Origin: an uncultured Selenomonadales bacterium
Lineage (GTDB): Bacteria; Bacillota; Negativicutes; Selenomonadales; Selenomonadaceae
Length of the DNA: 44,439 bases
NCBI GenBank assembly: GCA_900321035.1
Contig: ONUH01000017.1
Span: forward strand, 1 to 44,439
Direction of reading: 5' to 3'
The notes beneath the pieces are model-generated. The model was not told where the DNA came from, did not search any database, and saw only the letters and a program-made list of their open reading frames with translations. The translations under genes and the position numbers were made by a program. Positions 25,423 through 34,755 of this stretch are shown piece by piece. Numbering within the stretch: the stretch's first letter is position 1; every line of letters begins with the position of its first letter.

Positions 25423-25431
25423 CGAAAATAC

Positions 25432-25460
25432 GGGCTGGTTCGCCAGCCCTTCTATTATCT
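25432..25460 (+). terminator. Hairpin between the two tRNA-Val genes
   Basis: A perfect 7-bp stem (25432-25438 with 25443-25449) closed by a TTCG tetraloop is followed by a T-rich stretch with interruptions. It may be a partial terminator or a processing site, since no separate promoter is visible before the second tRNA. Confidence 0.55.
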
Positions 25461-25468
25461 TTATATTC

Positions 25469-25545
25469 GCCCAAATAGCTCAGTTGGTTAGAGCACCATC
25501 GTCACATGGTGGGGGTCCAGCGTTCGAGTCGCTGTTTGGGCACCA
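25469..25545 (+). tRNA. tRNA-Val (anticodon CAC)
   Basis: It folds as a full cloverleaf: acceptor GCCCAAA/TTTGGGC, anticodon stem CCATC/GGTGG with loop GTCACAT (anticodon CAC, reading GTG), T-arm CAGCG/CGCTG. CCA is encoded. It pairs with the GAC isoacceptor just upstream. Confidence 0.94.
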
Positions 25546-25553
25546 GAAACATG

Positions 25554-25575
25554 AGGGCCGCAAGGCTCTTTTTTT
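25554..25575 (+). terminator. Terminator after the tRNA-Val pair
   Basis: A 6-bp stem with one wobble (25554-25559 with 25564-25569) and a GCAA tetraloop is followed by seven T on the plus strand. Confidence 0.75.
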
Positions 25576-25582
25576 GTAGACA

Positions 25583-25624
25583 AAAGAACGCGGCGTCGGA
25601 GAATTTTCCGGCGCCGCGTTCTTG
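25583..25624. repeat. Long perfect hairpin
   Basis: A 12-bp perfect outer stem of AAGAACGCGGCG type, plus about four inner pairs, makes one of the strongest palindromes in the window. It lies between the tRNA terminator and the DnaA-box-like cluster. No T-tract follows on either strand, so it is not a standard terminator. Confidence 0.5.
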
Positions 25625-25676
25625 TCCACTTTATACACCGCATCGATGTGTATATGTGGATAAATGTTGTGGATAA
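25622..25676. promoter_or_regulatory. Cluster of DnaA-box-like 9-mers
   Basis: TGTGGATAA, the exact complement of the consensus DnaA box TTATCCACA, occurs at 25655-25663 and again at 25668-25676. Near matches are TTATACACC (25631-25639), TGTGTATAT (25647-25655) and TTGTCCACT (25622-25630). Five such sites in 55 bases of AT-richer intergenic DNA is unusual. No dnaA or dnaN is adjacent, so it is not obviously the chromosomal origin. Confidence 0.4.
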
Positions 25677-25715
25677 AAAGCCGTATGGGAATCGTTTACT
25701 CCCATACGGCTTTTT
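25675..25715. terminator. Bidirectional terminator between tRNA-Val and csaB
   Basis: A perfect 11-bp stem (25680-25690 with 25700-25710) is flanked by A5 on the left and T5 on the right, so it works on both strands. It ends the long secA-to-csaB operon on the minus strand. Confidence 0.85.
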
Positions 25716-25725
25716 CATGCCCATT

Positions 25726-26829
25726 TTATTTTTTCTTGTGCTTTTCGATAAACTCCAGCGCCAGCTCCGCATTTCGCGCTGCCAGCTGACGGAGCTCTGC
25801 CATCAGTTCCGCATTTTTCCTGCGAAAATCCGCGCGCTCTTCCCACTTTGCGCAAATCCTTTCCATCACTGCCTCCGTCGTGACGGATTTGAGATCGCCC
25901 GCCGCCGTCTCGCCAATGGAGCCGAGGAAACGGTCAATCTTCGGGTCATAGGAAACGCCCACCATCGGCACGCCCATAACGCCCGCAAAAATCAGCGCGT
26001 GGAGCCGCACCGCCAGCAGCAGGTCGAAATTCCCAACCAGCGAAAGCAGTTCGCTGGTTGCAAACTCGTCCGTCAATACCGTCGCTTTCGCCTTCATGCG
26101 CGCGGCGATGTCCTCCGCCGTCCGCACATCCTCCGGCACCTGCATCGGGAAGAACACCACGCGGGCGTCCAATTCTTTCGAGACCCGATCCGCCGCCTCC
26201 GCAATCACCTGCTTGTAGTGCTCCCAGCCTCGCCACTCACGCACGGAAACGCCGATTACGGGCTTTGCGCCGTCCGATTTTGCCCGTTTCAAAATCCCGC
26301 GCCCAATGCCAAGGTCCACAGGGTGAATCGCCAGCACCGGATCCGCCGTGACCTCCACGGGTGGACGATCAATGCCGAGATTCTCGATTTCCGCGAAGGA
26401 CCCGTGGTCGCGCACCGTAATCAGCGACACGTCGCCCGCAATACGCCGCATCAGGGAGCGCGCAAGACCGCCGCAGACGGGGCCGATGCCCTGCGCATAG
26501 AGCATGACGGGAACGCCGAGACACTCCGCAAGCCAAATCACGCCGAGATAATAATACAGGCTCCGCCCGCTGGTCACGTTCTGCAAAAGCGAGCCGCCGC
26601 CGGAAATCAAGAGATCTGCGGAGCGCAGTTCGCCTGCAATGTCCCCGAAGGAAAGCCAAGAGACGGCATTCACGCCGTGCCTTCTCATCGTGTCCTCCGG
26701 GTCAGTCGAAATGACCGTGATATTCACTTGTGGGTCCAGATCGGATAAAACTTCGATCATCGCCGCGAGCATCGCCTCGTCGCCGGCGTTTTTCGAGCCG
26801 TAATACCCGGATACCACAATCCGCTTCAT
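25726..26829 (-). CDS. csaB: Polysaccharide pyruvyl transferase CsaB
   Basis: This 367-residue enzyme adds ketal-linked pyruvate to a cell-wall polymer, the modification that lets SLH-domain surface proteins bind. Family features: an N-terminal SGYYGSKNAGDEAML, a glycine-rich SGGGSLLQN, YAQGIGPV, a TVRDHGS segment and VRLHALIFAGVMGVP near the C-terminus. Start assigned to the ATG at 26829, where the conserved MKRIVVSGYYG begins; the site before it is only GGCGG, and a TTG nine codons upstream has a closer GGAAG. It follows the DUF5693 gene by 37 bases and ends at the bidirectional terminator. Confidence 0.92.
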   Translation of the reverse strand: MKRIVVSGYYGSKNAGDEAMLAAMIEVLSDLDPQVNITVISTDPEDTMRRHGVNAVSWLSFGDIAGELRSADLLISGGGSLLQNVTSGRSLYYYLGVIWLAECLGVPVMLYAQGIGPVCGGLARSLMRRIAGDVSLITVRDHGSFAEIENLGIDRPPVEVTADPVLAIHPVDLGIGRGILKRAKSDGAKPVIGVSVREWRGWEHYKQVIAEAADRVSKELDARVVFFPMQVPEDVRTAEDIAARMKAKATVLTDEFATSELLSLVGNFDLLLAVRLHALIFAGVMGVPMVGVSYDPKIDRFLGSIGETAAGDLKSVTTEAVMERICAKWEERADFRRKNAELMAELRQLAARNAELALEFIEKHKKK

Positions 26830-26866
26830 ACCGCCGCTTAAAACTCCTTTATCCAAACTTCCTTGC

Positions 26867-28912
26867 TCACCTTTTACATACGCGGACGAAAAAACTGTGC
26901 CAAAGCTCTGCCAGCACCATCAGCACGGCGCCGATGCCCGCGCCCAAAACGATGCCGCCGACGCCTCTCGCCGCAGACATCATCACTGGCGTCCGCATGT
27001 GGGCAAACGTTTCCACCATCGAGCCCTGCCCGATGGTCGCCGCCATCACCAAGGCGAAGAACACGGCCGCCGGCCATTTCCGCGCCCAAACATAAGCTAC
27101 CAGCATAAACGCCGGATGCCCGATCAAAAGTTCCTTCGACCGCGGACGCGCATACATCGCCTGCTCCAGGAACGCCCGGAAACGAAGCTCAAGCCCCGAA
27201 ACCGGCATGCCCATATTATGGCCGGAACGCGCGATAAACACTACGCCTGCCAAGAGCACGAAACCAAGCACCGCCAACAGCCGCACCGTAATCGTCCTGT
27301 CCAAAATCCGCCGAATCTGCGCCAACGCGTCGTCTCCGTCCGCCAATTTCCCGTCGAAGACGTCGAACCTCTGCATGAAGCCCACAGCTACCAAAATCAG
27401 CGGCAGCACAAACGTCAGCTTGATACCGCGGAAAATATTGACCTCCAGGAAATACTCGACGTCCGAAAGCGCACCGGAAAGATACGCCGCGCCGATAAAG
27501 GACAGCGCTCCCGTGACCCAAAGCGCGGCAACCGCCATACCGATCAGGCGCGGAAGCGACCAAGCCGCATCCGGTTCCCTATCCCGGATGCGGTCGAGCA
27601 TCCAGAGCATCGCGATCGACGGGAAAAGATTCGCGGAAGCGAGAGACGCAATCAGTCGAATTTTCCCGCCGTGTCCCATCAAAACGGGAACTGCCATCAA
27701 AAGCGCGCCCGCCGCGAAAAGCAAAAGCTCTATTTTCGGGCGGCAGTTCAGCCAGGGCAGTACCAACGAGAGATACAGCACACCCGCCGCCGCTACGCCG
27801 ATCATCACCAGCGCGCGCAGGACACGGGACGGCTCGAAGGGCTCGAACCAGGTCGCCGGACCGAAAGAAAAGCCATGGGCCGCCAACGCATCATGCGTCG
27901 CACGGAAATACTCCATATTCGTTTCATACAACGTTTTGCCAAGCTGCGGCTTTTCAAAGATCCGAAGCAAATCGACGCGGATATTGCGTTCCTCGTCCGT
28001 GTTAACCCAGCGCTCGACGGCAACGGGAACCGCTATCTTTTCCATCTCGTCCTTGGCGATGGAATAGAGCCGAGCCGCGTGATAATCCAGCATCTTCGCC
28101 AGTTCCAAAAGGCCTTCCTGTTTGTAGAACTGGAGCTGCGTCGGCGCCTCGATCAGCCCCAGCGTCAAATTTCGTGCCCTGCATTCTTCGGCTGTCGCGG
28201 AAAGCGCGTCGGGCGCGCCCAGCGCCTGCTTGTCGGAAAAAATGAGTTCCGAGACGCGGATGCCGTCGAGACGGCGAAACATTGCCGCCACATCCTCGGG
28301 CGTCGCCTTGACATAATTGGTGGGCCGTGCGATGACGTAAAATCCCGCCTCGTTTACCGCGCGCATTTCGTCCGTCGGCATACCGAGGTGCATTTTTTCG
28401 AAAGACTTGTACTGCGCTTTGACTGCAAGCGCTTCGCGGCCGTCCGCGACAAAAGGACGCACACGGTCTTTGCCGAGCCGTCGGATCAGGTCCTCCTTGA
28501 CCTCCCGATAGGTCAAAGGGTCGTGGCTCGTCACATAGACTTCCGTGCCGACAATCTCGCCGCGCTCAACCATCGCGCGCCACTCCGCGCTGGCCAGCGC
28601 GCCGCTCTCATACCGCTCCAATATCGCGGCTCCCGGCACGGCGGTCGCTTTTCCGCTGAGATTCATCTTCTTGAACGTGCGTTCATACACCGCCAGTGAA
28701 GTGAAGCCCGCCTCTTTCGCGTCCGCAAGTACCTTCGCCGGGGGAAGTCCCTCTCGCTCCGCTAATTCAAGCAACGATTCATAGTCGATGGCGAAATCCA
28801 CCGTCATATTCCGCTGCTCGGCCTCGTGCCGGCGCACGTTGATAAGAAGGGACGCGACAAGCCCGATCAAAATCGCGAGACAAAGCAGACGGTTGTATTG
28901 AAAATGCTTCAT
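26867..28912 (-). CDS. DUF5693-type membrane protein, csaB partner
   Basis: This 681-residue protein has one N-terminal helix, a large extracytoplasmic domain (~40-370) that reads like a TIM-barrel-type fold (LAVYERTFKKMNLSGKA; VIARPTNYV; GIRVSELIFSDKQALG), then about seven to eight membrane helices to the end. I recognise it as the uncharacterised DUF5693 family that commonly precedes csaB in Negativicutes and clostridia. Here it overlaps the upstream DUF2993 gene by four bases and sits 37 bases before csaB. A role in assembling or flipping the pyruvylated polymer is inference from this linkage. Confidence 0.85.
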   Translation of the reverse strand: MKHFQYNRLLCLAILIGLVASLLINVRRHEAEQRNMTVDFAIDYESLLELAEREGLPPAKVLADAKEAGFTSLAVYERTFKKMNLSGKATAVPGAAILERYESGALASAEWRAMVERGEIVGTEVYVTSHDPLTYREVKEDLIRRLGKDRVRPFVADGREALAVKAQYKSFEKMHLGMPTDEMRAVNEAGFYVIARPTNYVKATPEDVAAMFRRLDGIRVSELIFSDKQALGAPDALSATAEECRARNLTLGLIEAPTQLQFYKQEGLLELAKMLDYHAARLYSIAKDEMEKIAVPVAVERWVNTDEERNIRVDLLRIFEKPQLGKTLYETNMEYFRATHDALAAHGFSFGPATWFEPFEPSRVLRALVMIGVAAAGVLYLSLVLPWLNCRPKIELLLFAAGALLMAVPVLMGHGGKIRLIASLASANLFPSIAMLWMLDRIRDREPDAAWSLPRLIGMAVAALWVTGALSFIGAAYLSGALSDVEYFLEVNIFRGIKLTFVLPLILVAVGFMQRFDVFDGKLADGDDALAQIRRILDRTITVRLLAVLGFVLLAGVVFIARSGHNMGMPVSGLELRFRAFLEQAMYARPRSKELLIGHPAFMLVAYVWARKWPAAVFFALVMAATIGQGSMVETFAHMRTPVMMSAARGVGGIVLGAGIGAVLMVLAELWHSFFVRVCKR

Positions 28913-29643
28913 GCCTTGTCACCCTTTGTGCGTTTCCTGCCGTCCCCATACGTCTTTCCCGGATGGCGGCTCGCTTTCAGCAGGACGAATCCGTCCTCGT
29001 GCACTGCCTCGTCAAGCTCCACCGGCATGTTGAGCCGATTGAAATCGTAGAGGTCGATATGGTCGAATAAATTCGCAGTCAGATCGCGCCCGAAGAAAAT
29101 CTTCTTGACCTTCACGTTCGTCAGCCGCAGGCAGATCTTGTTCTCCGCGATGAAGAAAACACCCTCGATATGCACGTCCGCGCTGCGCCCCATAACTTTC
29201 GTGGTCGCATCCGCCAGCACTTTCTCCTTCGTGATTTTGACTTTCGCGTCTTCGATTTCCTTGACGTCGTGGTTCAAAAAGTCCGCAAGGTTGCCCTCGG
29301 TCACAATGCCCGTCAGCGTCAGGACGTCGGCGTCCGTGATGGCGAAATTATTGTTCAGAAGCACGTCGGAAGGCATCTGCACGCACTCGCCATGCAGCGT
29401 TAGTTTTTCCGTGGGCAGATTGCCGAGCATCCCGTGTTCCGACGCAATATCGATATCGCCGATATGACCGAAAAGCAGCCTGCACGCGGGAACTGTCCGC
29501 GCAGATACCGTCACCTCATCGGTCTTCAGTGCCTGCTGGAGTGCGCGTTCCAGCGCGCTGGACCCGAGCTTCGGCAGAAATACTTCGGCCAATCCGACCA
29601 AAAGCAAACAGCAAAGCCCGACAATCATCAGGAACTTCTTCAC
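28909..29643 (-). CDS. Exported DUF2993 (LmeA-like) protein
   Basis: This 244-residue protein has an N-terminal membrane or signal segment and a DUF2993 domain: VFLPKLGSSALERALQQAL, then alternating hydrophobic strands, FNRLNMPVELDEA near the end. Family members bind phospholipids or lipoglycan precursors outside the membrane (LmeA of actinobacteria). The start is GTG at 29643 with GGGGGAA upstream, 15 bases after prfB. The stop overlaps the DUF5693 start (ATGA). Function in this organism is inferred to be linked to envelope polymer assembly. Confidence 0.8.
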   Translation of the reverse strand: MKKFLMIVGLCCLLLVGLAEVFLPKLGSSALERALQQALKTDEVTVSARTVPACRLLFGHIGDIDIASEHGMLGNLPTEKLTLHGECVQMPSDVLLNNNFAITDADVLTLTGIVTEGNLADFLNHDVKEIEDAKVKITKEKVLADATTKVMGRSADVHIEGVFFIAENKICLRLTNVKVKKIFFGRDLTANLFDHIDLYDFNRLNMPVELDEAVHEDGFVLLKASRHPGKTYGDGRKRTKGDKA

Positions 29644-29658
29644 AAGGATTCCCCCGAA

Positions 29659-30766
29659 TCAAATTTGATGGTTCGCCTTCGCCGCAAGGAACGACTCGAT
29701 AAAAGGGTCGATCTCGCCGTCCATGACGGCCTGTACGTTGCCCGTTTCCTCGCCCGTCCGATGGTCTTTCACCATCGTGTAAGGCTGGAACACATAAGAA
29801 CGGATCTGGCTGCCCCACTCGATTTTCTGCTGTACGCCCTCGAGCTTCGCCCGCTCTTCTTCCTTCTTTTTCTCTTCCAGTTCAAAGAGCTTGGCGCGCA
29901 GCATCCGCAGGCACACCTCACGATTCTGAATCTGCGAGCGCTCGTTCTGGCACTGGACCACGATGCCCGTCGGCATGTGCGTCATGCGAACCGCCGACGA
30001 AGTCTTGTTGATGTGCTGGCCGCCCGCGCCGCTGGAACGATACGTATCGACACGAACGTCGTCCATATCGATCTCAACTTCTTTCGCATCCTCCATTTCC
30101 GGCATGACGTCGCAGGCGGAAAACGAAGTATGCCGGCGCGCGTTCGAGTCGAAGGGCGAAATACGGACCAGACGATGGACGCCCTTTTCCGATTTCAGAT
30201 AGCCATAAGCGTTATGTCCTTTGACGAACAGCATGACGGACTTGACGCCGGCCTCGTCGCCGGGCTGCATATCAAGAGTTTCCACCGAAAAACCATGCCG
30301 CTCCGCCCATCGTCCATACATGCGAAGGAGCATCTGCGTCCAGTCCTGCGCCTCGGTGCCGCCCGCCCCGGCGTGCAATTCGAGATACGCGTTGTTCGCG
30401 TCGTATTCGCCGGAAAGCAAAAGTTCCAGTTCCAGCGAGCGGAGCTCATTTTTCAGCGATTCGTACTCCGCCTTGACGTCCGCCTCAACGGCTTCGTCCT
30501 TTTCCTCCATTCCCATTTCCCAAAGCGTCATCAGGTCGTCGGTCTTGGCGACAAGCGCGTTGTAGGTATCAACGCCGCCCTTCAGGTCGGCAAGCTCTTG
30601 GTTCAAAGCCTGCGCTGCTTCCGCATCGTCCCAAAAATCGGGCGCGCCCATCTTGTATTCTAATTCCGCAATCTTTTCCTCTTTGCGGGCGACGTCAAAG
30701 AGACGACCCCATTTCGCCCAGCTTTGCCTTCAAAGCCGTTATTGGTGCCTTCCATTCTTCCAGCAT
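29659..30766 (-). CDS. prfB: Peptide chain release factor 2, programmed +1 frameshift
   Basis: RF2 ends translation at UGA and UAA. The gene is read in two frames: 23 codons from the ATG at 30766, an in-frame TGA at 30697-30695, then a +1 shift at CTT-TGA-C (base 30697 skipped) and 345 codons to 29659, giving 368 residues. The shift site is the classic autoregulatory one: low RF2 favours frameshifting and more RF2. The SD-like GGGG upstream lies six bases from CTT, whereas the E. coli site has three. The RF2 anticodon-like SPF motif (RISPFDSNARRH) and the catalytic GGQ (SSGAGGQHINKTSS) are intact. The gene lies inside the secA operon. Confidence 0.95.
30695..30709 (-). promoter_or_regulatory. 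RF2 recoding site
   Basis: The minus strand reads GGGG, TCGTCT, CTT, TGA, C. The peptidyl-tRNA on CTT slips forward one base onto TTT, turning the stop into GAC (Asp). The spacing of the SD-like GGGG to CTT is unusually long. Confidence 0.9.
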
Positions 30767-30803
30767 CGACGATTCACTTCCTATCAATGAACTACACAAC
30801 AAA

Positions 30804-31370
30804 TTACGCGGCCTTTTTCGCGCCGCCCTTGCTTTCTTCAATATGCTGCCGGATTTCACGCATGACCTTTTTGAAGCAGTCCCTCTTGGCGCGCATCTCG
30901 CTGGAGCGGGAATCGCCGTTCTGCGAAGCGCTGAAGAGATCCACCATCGTACCGTCCGCTTCCATGACGATAACTCGTGCGTTCATGGAGGTGCGGATAA
31001 TGGTACCCACCCAAATATCCTTGGACTGTTCCACTACGGGTGTTCCGGTCGTCACGTAAATAATCCTGTCCAATCCGCTGTATTTTGCGAATTCGATCAT
31101 TTCTTCCTTGCTCATCTTGGTCTGGTCCTCAACGAAGCCTTTCTCATACCAAAAAAGCGCCAGTTTTTGCTGCAGCTCCTGCCCCAACTGATATTCCGCG
31201 CCCATTTGCTCGCTGGCTGCCCGCAGGAAATCGGCCGTCGTGAAATCCGCGCCGCCGACAATCACCACGCCCACGCCGGACTGCACCGGAGGCTTCTCCT
31301 GTGCCGCGCAGACGACGCTGAACAGCAGGCAACAAACCACGACCGACATCATCATACATACTCGCTTCAT
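30804..31370 (-). CDS. Small exported protein, function unknown
   Basis: This 188-residue protein has a cysteine-rich hydrophobic signal peptide (1-22, cleavage near VCA-AQ) and a compact soluble domain with alternating strands and helices (GVVIVGGADFTTADFL; DRIIYVTTGTPVVE; MNARVIVMEADGTMV), ending in a lysine-rich tail. I recognise no family; the fold pattern suggests an envelope-stress or lipoprotein-like accessory. The ATG at 31370 is chosen because the signal starts there, with GAAGTGA upstream. It sits between secA (48 bases) and prfB (37 bases) in one operon. Confidence 0.75.
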   Translation of the reverse strand: MKRVCMMMSVVVCCLLFSVVCAAQEKPPVQSGVGVVIVGGADFTTADFLRAASEQMGAEYQLGQELQQKLALFWYEKGFVEDQTKMSKEEMIEFAKYSGLDRIIYVTTGTPVVEQSKDIWVGTIIRTSMNARVIVMEADGTMVDLFSASQNGDSRSSEMRAKRDCFKKVMREIRQHIEESKGGAKKAA

Positions 31371-31418
31371 TGCAATCACTTCTTTCCCATCAAAACCATT
31401 CCATGAAGGAGCCGCCTC

Positions 31419-33953
31419 TTACTTCCCTTTCCCGCAGCAGTTCTTGTACTTTTTCCCGCTGCCGCAGGGGCAGGGATCGTTCCTGCCGATGTGTTCGACG
31501 CGGACCGGAGCCTTCTTGACGGGCTTCGCCTCGGCGTCCTCCACATCGCCGCCGTGGGACGCCTGCGCCGTGGCGAGACGGTCCTCGACCTGCCGGCGTT
31601 CCTCCGTAACGACGCTGACGCGGTACATGAGCTTCGCAATGTCCGTCTGGATTTGATGAATCATTTCCTCGAACATATTGTAGCCCTCGATCTTGTATTC
31701 CACAAGCGGATTGCGCTGTCCGTAGGCGCGCAGATTGATGCCCTGGCGCAGCATGTCCATATGGTCGAGATGCTCCATCCACTTGTTGTCCACGACGCGG
31801 AGCATGATAACCTTTTCCAGTTCCCGCATGACGCCCGGCGTAAACTCCGCCTCGCGCGCTGCATAGTTGTCCTCTGCAATCTTCACAAGCGCTTCGCCCA
31901 GCTCGTCGCGGCTCATGGCCTCCAGCTCTTCCTTTTTCAGCGAGCCTTTCGGCGCGTAAATGCCTTCCGCATCCTCGATCAGCCCGTCCAGCGTCCATTC
32001 CTCCGGATACAGCTTCTCGTTGGCGTACTGGTTCATCTCAGACTTGATGATTTCCTTGATCATGTACATGATGCTCTCGCGAAGATCCTCTCCCTTCAGC
32101 ACCTTGCGGCGCTGCGCATAGATGACCTCGCGCTGCTGGTTCATCACGTCGTCGTATTCGAGCACGTTCTTGCGCATGTCGAAATTCCGCGCTTCCACTT
32201 TCTTCTGCGCGTGCTCAATAGAGCTGGTGACAATGGAATGCTCGATGGGCTCGTCTTCCTCCATGCCAAGCGTGTCCATCACCTTTGCGATGCGATCGGC
32301 AGCAAAAAGCCGCATGAGGTCGTCCTCCAGGGACAGGTAAAAACGGGATGAACCCGGGTCTCCCTGCCGACCGGCGCGGCCTCTGAGCTGATTGTCGATG
32401 CGCCGGGACTCGTGGCGTTCCGTGCCGATAATAGCAAGACCGCCGAGATCCGCGACGCCCTCGCCCAGAATGATGTCCGTGCCGCGGCCCGCCATGTTCG
32501 TCGCGATCGTCACCGCGCCGAGCTGGCCGGCATCTTTGATGATTTCCGCTTCCTGTTCATGATATTTCGCATTCAGCACATTATGCGGAACCTTGCGCTT
32601 TTTCAGCAGCCCGGAAAGCTCTTCCGACTGGGTGATCGACGTGGTACCAATCAAGATCGGCCGTCCCGTAGCGTGCAGTTCGTCCACCGCGTTGGCGACG
32701 GCGTTGTATTTCGCCCGCTTCGTCTTGTAAATGAGATCCGGTTCGTCCGTGCGGATGACCGGCTTGTTCGTCGGCACGACCACGACGGGCAACTTGTAAA
32801 TCTTGAGGAACTCGTCTTCCTCGGTCTTTGCGGTACCCGTCATGCCCGACAGTTTTCCGTACATACGGAAATAATTCTGGAACGTGATGGTCGCCAGCGT
32901 CTGGGACTCGCGCTGGATTTTCACGCCTTCCTTCGCCTCGATTGCCTGATGCAGACCGTCCGAATAGCGGCGGCCAAACATCAACCGCCCCGTGAACTCG
33001 TCGACGATGATGACCTCGCCGTCGCGCACCACATAATCGCGGTCCCGATGCATGATTGCCTTCGCCCGGAGCGCCGCATTGAAGCAATGAGAATACTCGA
33101 TATTTTCCGGCGCATAAAGATTCTTGACGCCGAGTATCTGTTCCACCTTGTGGACGGACTCATCGCTTGGCGCGACAGTCTTCTGTTTCTCGTCCACCGT
33201 GTAGTCCTCGCCTTCGCGCAGCGTCGCCACCGCCTGCGCCATGCGCCCATAGACCTCCGTAGACTTCGCGCCCGGACCGGAAATAATCAGCGGCGTCCGC
33301 GCCTCGTCAATCAGAATAGAGTCCACCTCGTCCACGATGGCAAAGTGAAGCTCCCGCTGCACCATCTGCTCGGGAGAGATGACCATATTGTCGCGCAGAT
33401 AGTCAAAGCCGTATTCGTTGTTCGTGCCGAAGGTCACATCGCAGCTATAGGCGTATTTCCGCGCAGGAAAATCAAGGTCATGCTCAATCAGGCCTACCGA
33501 AAGTCCGAGGAATTTATAAAGATGCCCCATCCATTCGCTGTCGCGCCGAGCCAAATACTCGTTGACCGTGACCATGTGGACGCCCTTGCCGACCAACGCG
33601 TTCAGATACACGGGCAGTGTCGCCACCAGCGTTTTGCCTTCGCCCGTTTTCATTTCGGCAATCTTGCCTTCGTGCAGGCACATGCCGCCGATCAGCTGCA
33701 CGTCGAAATGGCGCATGCCTAAAACGCGCCGCGACGCCTCCCGGCAGACCGCGAACGCCTCCGGCAAAATGTCGTCCAGCGTCTCGCCCGCCGCCAGCCG
33801 GTCCTTGAATTTATCCGTATGGGCGGCCAGCGACGAATCCGTCAGATTTTGCAAATCCGGTTCCATCGCGTTGATTTTGTCGACCACAAGCTGCATCCGC
33901 TTGATTTCTTTATCGTTATTGTCACCTAAAAAGCGTTTCAGGAATCCCCACAA
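31419..33953 (-). CDS. secA: Preprotein translocase ATPase SecA
   Basis: This 844-residue motor drives secreted proteins through SecYEG. Seen: [11 protein letters not shown] (Walker A, ~105), [15 protein letters not shown] (DEAD-type Walker B), [10 protein letters not shown] in the second motor domain, and the C-terminal zinc-binding tail [13 protein letters not shown] that binds SecB or phospholipid. The start is taken as TTG at 33953, giving the usual (M)[19 protein letters not shown] and GAGGAG 10 bases upstream; an ATG ten codons earlier adds residues not typical of SecA. The promoter is at 34013-34041. Confidence 0.97.
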   Translation of the reverse strand: MWGFLKRFLGDNNDKEIKRMQLVVDKINAMEPDLQNLTDSSLAAHTDKFKDRLAAGETLDDILPEAFAVCREASRRVLGMRHFDVQLIGGMCLHEGKIAEMKTGEGKTLVATLPVYLNALVGKGVHMVTVNEYLARRDSEWMGHLYKFLGLSVGLIEHDLDFPARKYAYSCDVTFGTNNEYGFDYLRDNMVISPEQMVQRELHFAIVDEVDSILIDEARTPLIISGPGAKSTEVYGRMAQAVATLREGEDYTVDEKQKTVAPSDESVHKVEQILGVKNLYAPENIEYSHCFNAALRAKAIMHRDRDYVVRDGEVIIVDEFTGRLMFGRRYSDGLHQAIEAKEGVKIQRESQTLATITFQNYFRMYGKLSGMTGTAKTEEDEFLKIYKLPVVVVPTNKPVIRTDEPDLIYKTKRAKYNAVANAVDELHATGRPILIGTTSITQSEELSGLLKKRKVPHNVLNAKYHEQEAEIIKDAGQLGAVTIATNMAGRGTDIILGEGVADLGGLAIIGTERHESRRIDNQLRGRAGRQGDPGSSRFYLSLEDDLMRLFAADRIAKVMDTLGMEEDEPIEHSIVTSSIEHAQKKVEARNFDMRKNVLEYDDVMNQQREVIYAQRRKVLKGEDLRESIMYMIKEIIKSEMNQYANEKLYPEEWTLDGLIEDAEGIYAPKGSLKKEELEAMSRDELGEALVKIAEDNYAAREAEFTPGVMRELEKVIMLRVVDNKWMEHLDHMDMLRQGINLRAYGQRNPLVEYKIEGYNMFEEMIHQIQTDIAKLMYRVSVVTEERRQVEDRLATAQASHGGDVEDAEAKPVKKAPVRVEHIGRNDPCPCGSGKKYKNCCGKGK

Positions 33954-34012
33954 AACCGAACCACTCCTCAAATTCTTTCTCATTGTTCTTCATAATGCAA
34001 CACTAACTTCTG

Positions 34013-34041
34013 ATTGTATCAGACAATCCCCGATAAGTCAA
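34013..34041 (-). promoter_or_regulatory. Promoter of the secA operon
   Basis: TTGACT (34036-34041) and TACAAT (34013-34018) are 17 bases apart on the minus strand, about 50 bases before the secA start. It probably drives the whole run to csaB. Confidence 0.8.
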
Positions 34042-34094
34042 AACCGCCGGCGCCGTTTCCGAAATTTTTTTGAACGCAGTCATGATGTTCTTCG

Positions 34095-34137
34095 CAAAAA
34101 ATTGACGCCGGCCTTCCCATTCCGGAAAACCGACGTC
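34095..34137 (-). terminator. Terminator after the SYLF-domain gene
   Basis: A 14-bp stem with three G-T wobbles (34104-34117 with 34124-34137) is followed by AATTTTTT on the minus strand. It separates the SYLF gene from secA. Confidence 0.8.
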
Positions 34138-34145
34138 TTTTCAGC

Positions 34146-34733
34146 TCAATGTTTCGACAAATCATCCAGGTCCTTGTCGGGATAAATGCGCGTTCCTTTG
34201 ATGGAAAGCTCCAGTGCCAGCCCTTTCGTCGTCAACTGGTACACCCAAATACCGTCGGCGGCCAACGCCGCTCCCTCTATGCTGCCGCCGCTGACGCCGT
34301 CGTTCGCCGCTGCCGTCGCGGAGCCGCTGGCTTTCCAACCCGAGGAGCGCACAAAACCTTCCCATGCTTCCGGCGTCTCAATGACAAAAATCAGCGCGTA
34401 CTCCTTTGCACCGATGCCGAGGCCCATCTGTCCCTCCTGCATCCGCAAAAAGACCTCCTCGCCGGTCTCATTGTTCACCGCCGTGCCGCGCCCGTGCGCG
34501 CTGCCGAAAAGCAGCACTTTCACGCCGGTATTGTTCAGCACCGCATAGCCGTAGCTGTTCTCAATCGCGTACTGCGCCGACGGGATTTCCTCGTACAGCT
34601 CCGCCAGCGTCCACTCCCGTTTCTCCTGCAGTTCCGCCCGCTCCTCATCCAAAGACTTTGCACTGACAGACAATGTGCCCAGCAAAAAAAGAGCGAGCGT
34701 CAATGCAAACAGGCGGACACCTTTCATGTTCAT
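34146..34733 (-). CDS. Exported SYLF-domain (Ysc84-like) protein
   Basis: This 195-residue protein has a signal peptide (cleavage near VSA-KS) and a SYLF/Ysc84 domain that fits the family pattern: IPSAQYAIENSYGYAVLNN, GRGTAVNN, MGLGIGAKEYALIFVI, then a glycine/alanine stretch and GIWVYQLTTKGLALE. Domain members bind lipids; bacterial ones are periplasmic and poorly studied. The ATG at 34733 is chosen because AAAGGA lies 9 bases upstream; other ATGs lie further up and six bases further down. Confidence 0.85.
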   Translation of the reverse strand: MNMKGVRLFALTLALFLLGTLSVSAKSLDEERAELQEKREWTLAELYEEIPSAQYAIENSYGYAVLNNTGVKVLLFGSAHGRGTAVNNETGEEVFLRMQEGQMGLGIGAKEYALIFVIETPEAWEGFVRSSGWKASGSATAAANDGVSGGSIEGAALAADGIWVYQLTTKGLALELSIKGTRIYPDKDLDDLSKH

Positions 34734-34755
34734 GAATATTTTTCCTTTCATAATA

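Noticed and set aside
26897..28699. A 600-codon open frame on the plus strand
   Set aside because: It is antisense to the DUF5693 gene, has extreme Arg/His/Gln content, no ribosome-binding site and no recognisable domain.
30651..30766. prfB as a pseudogene or sequencing frameshift
   Set aside because: The break is exactly CTT-TGA-C at codon 24 with an SD-like GGGG upstream, the known RF2 recoding signal, and both frames match RF2.
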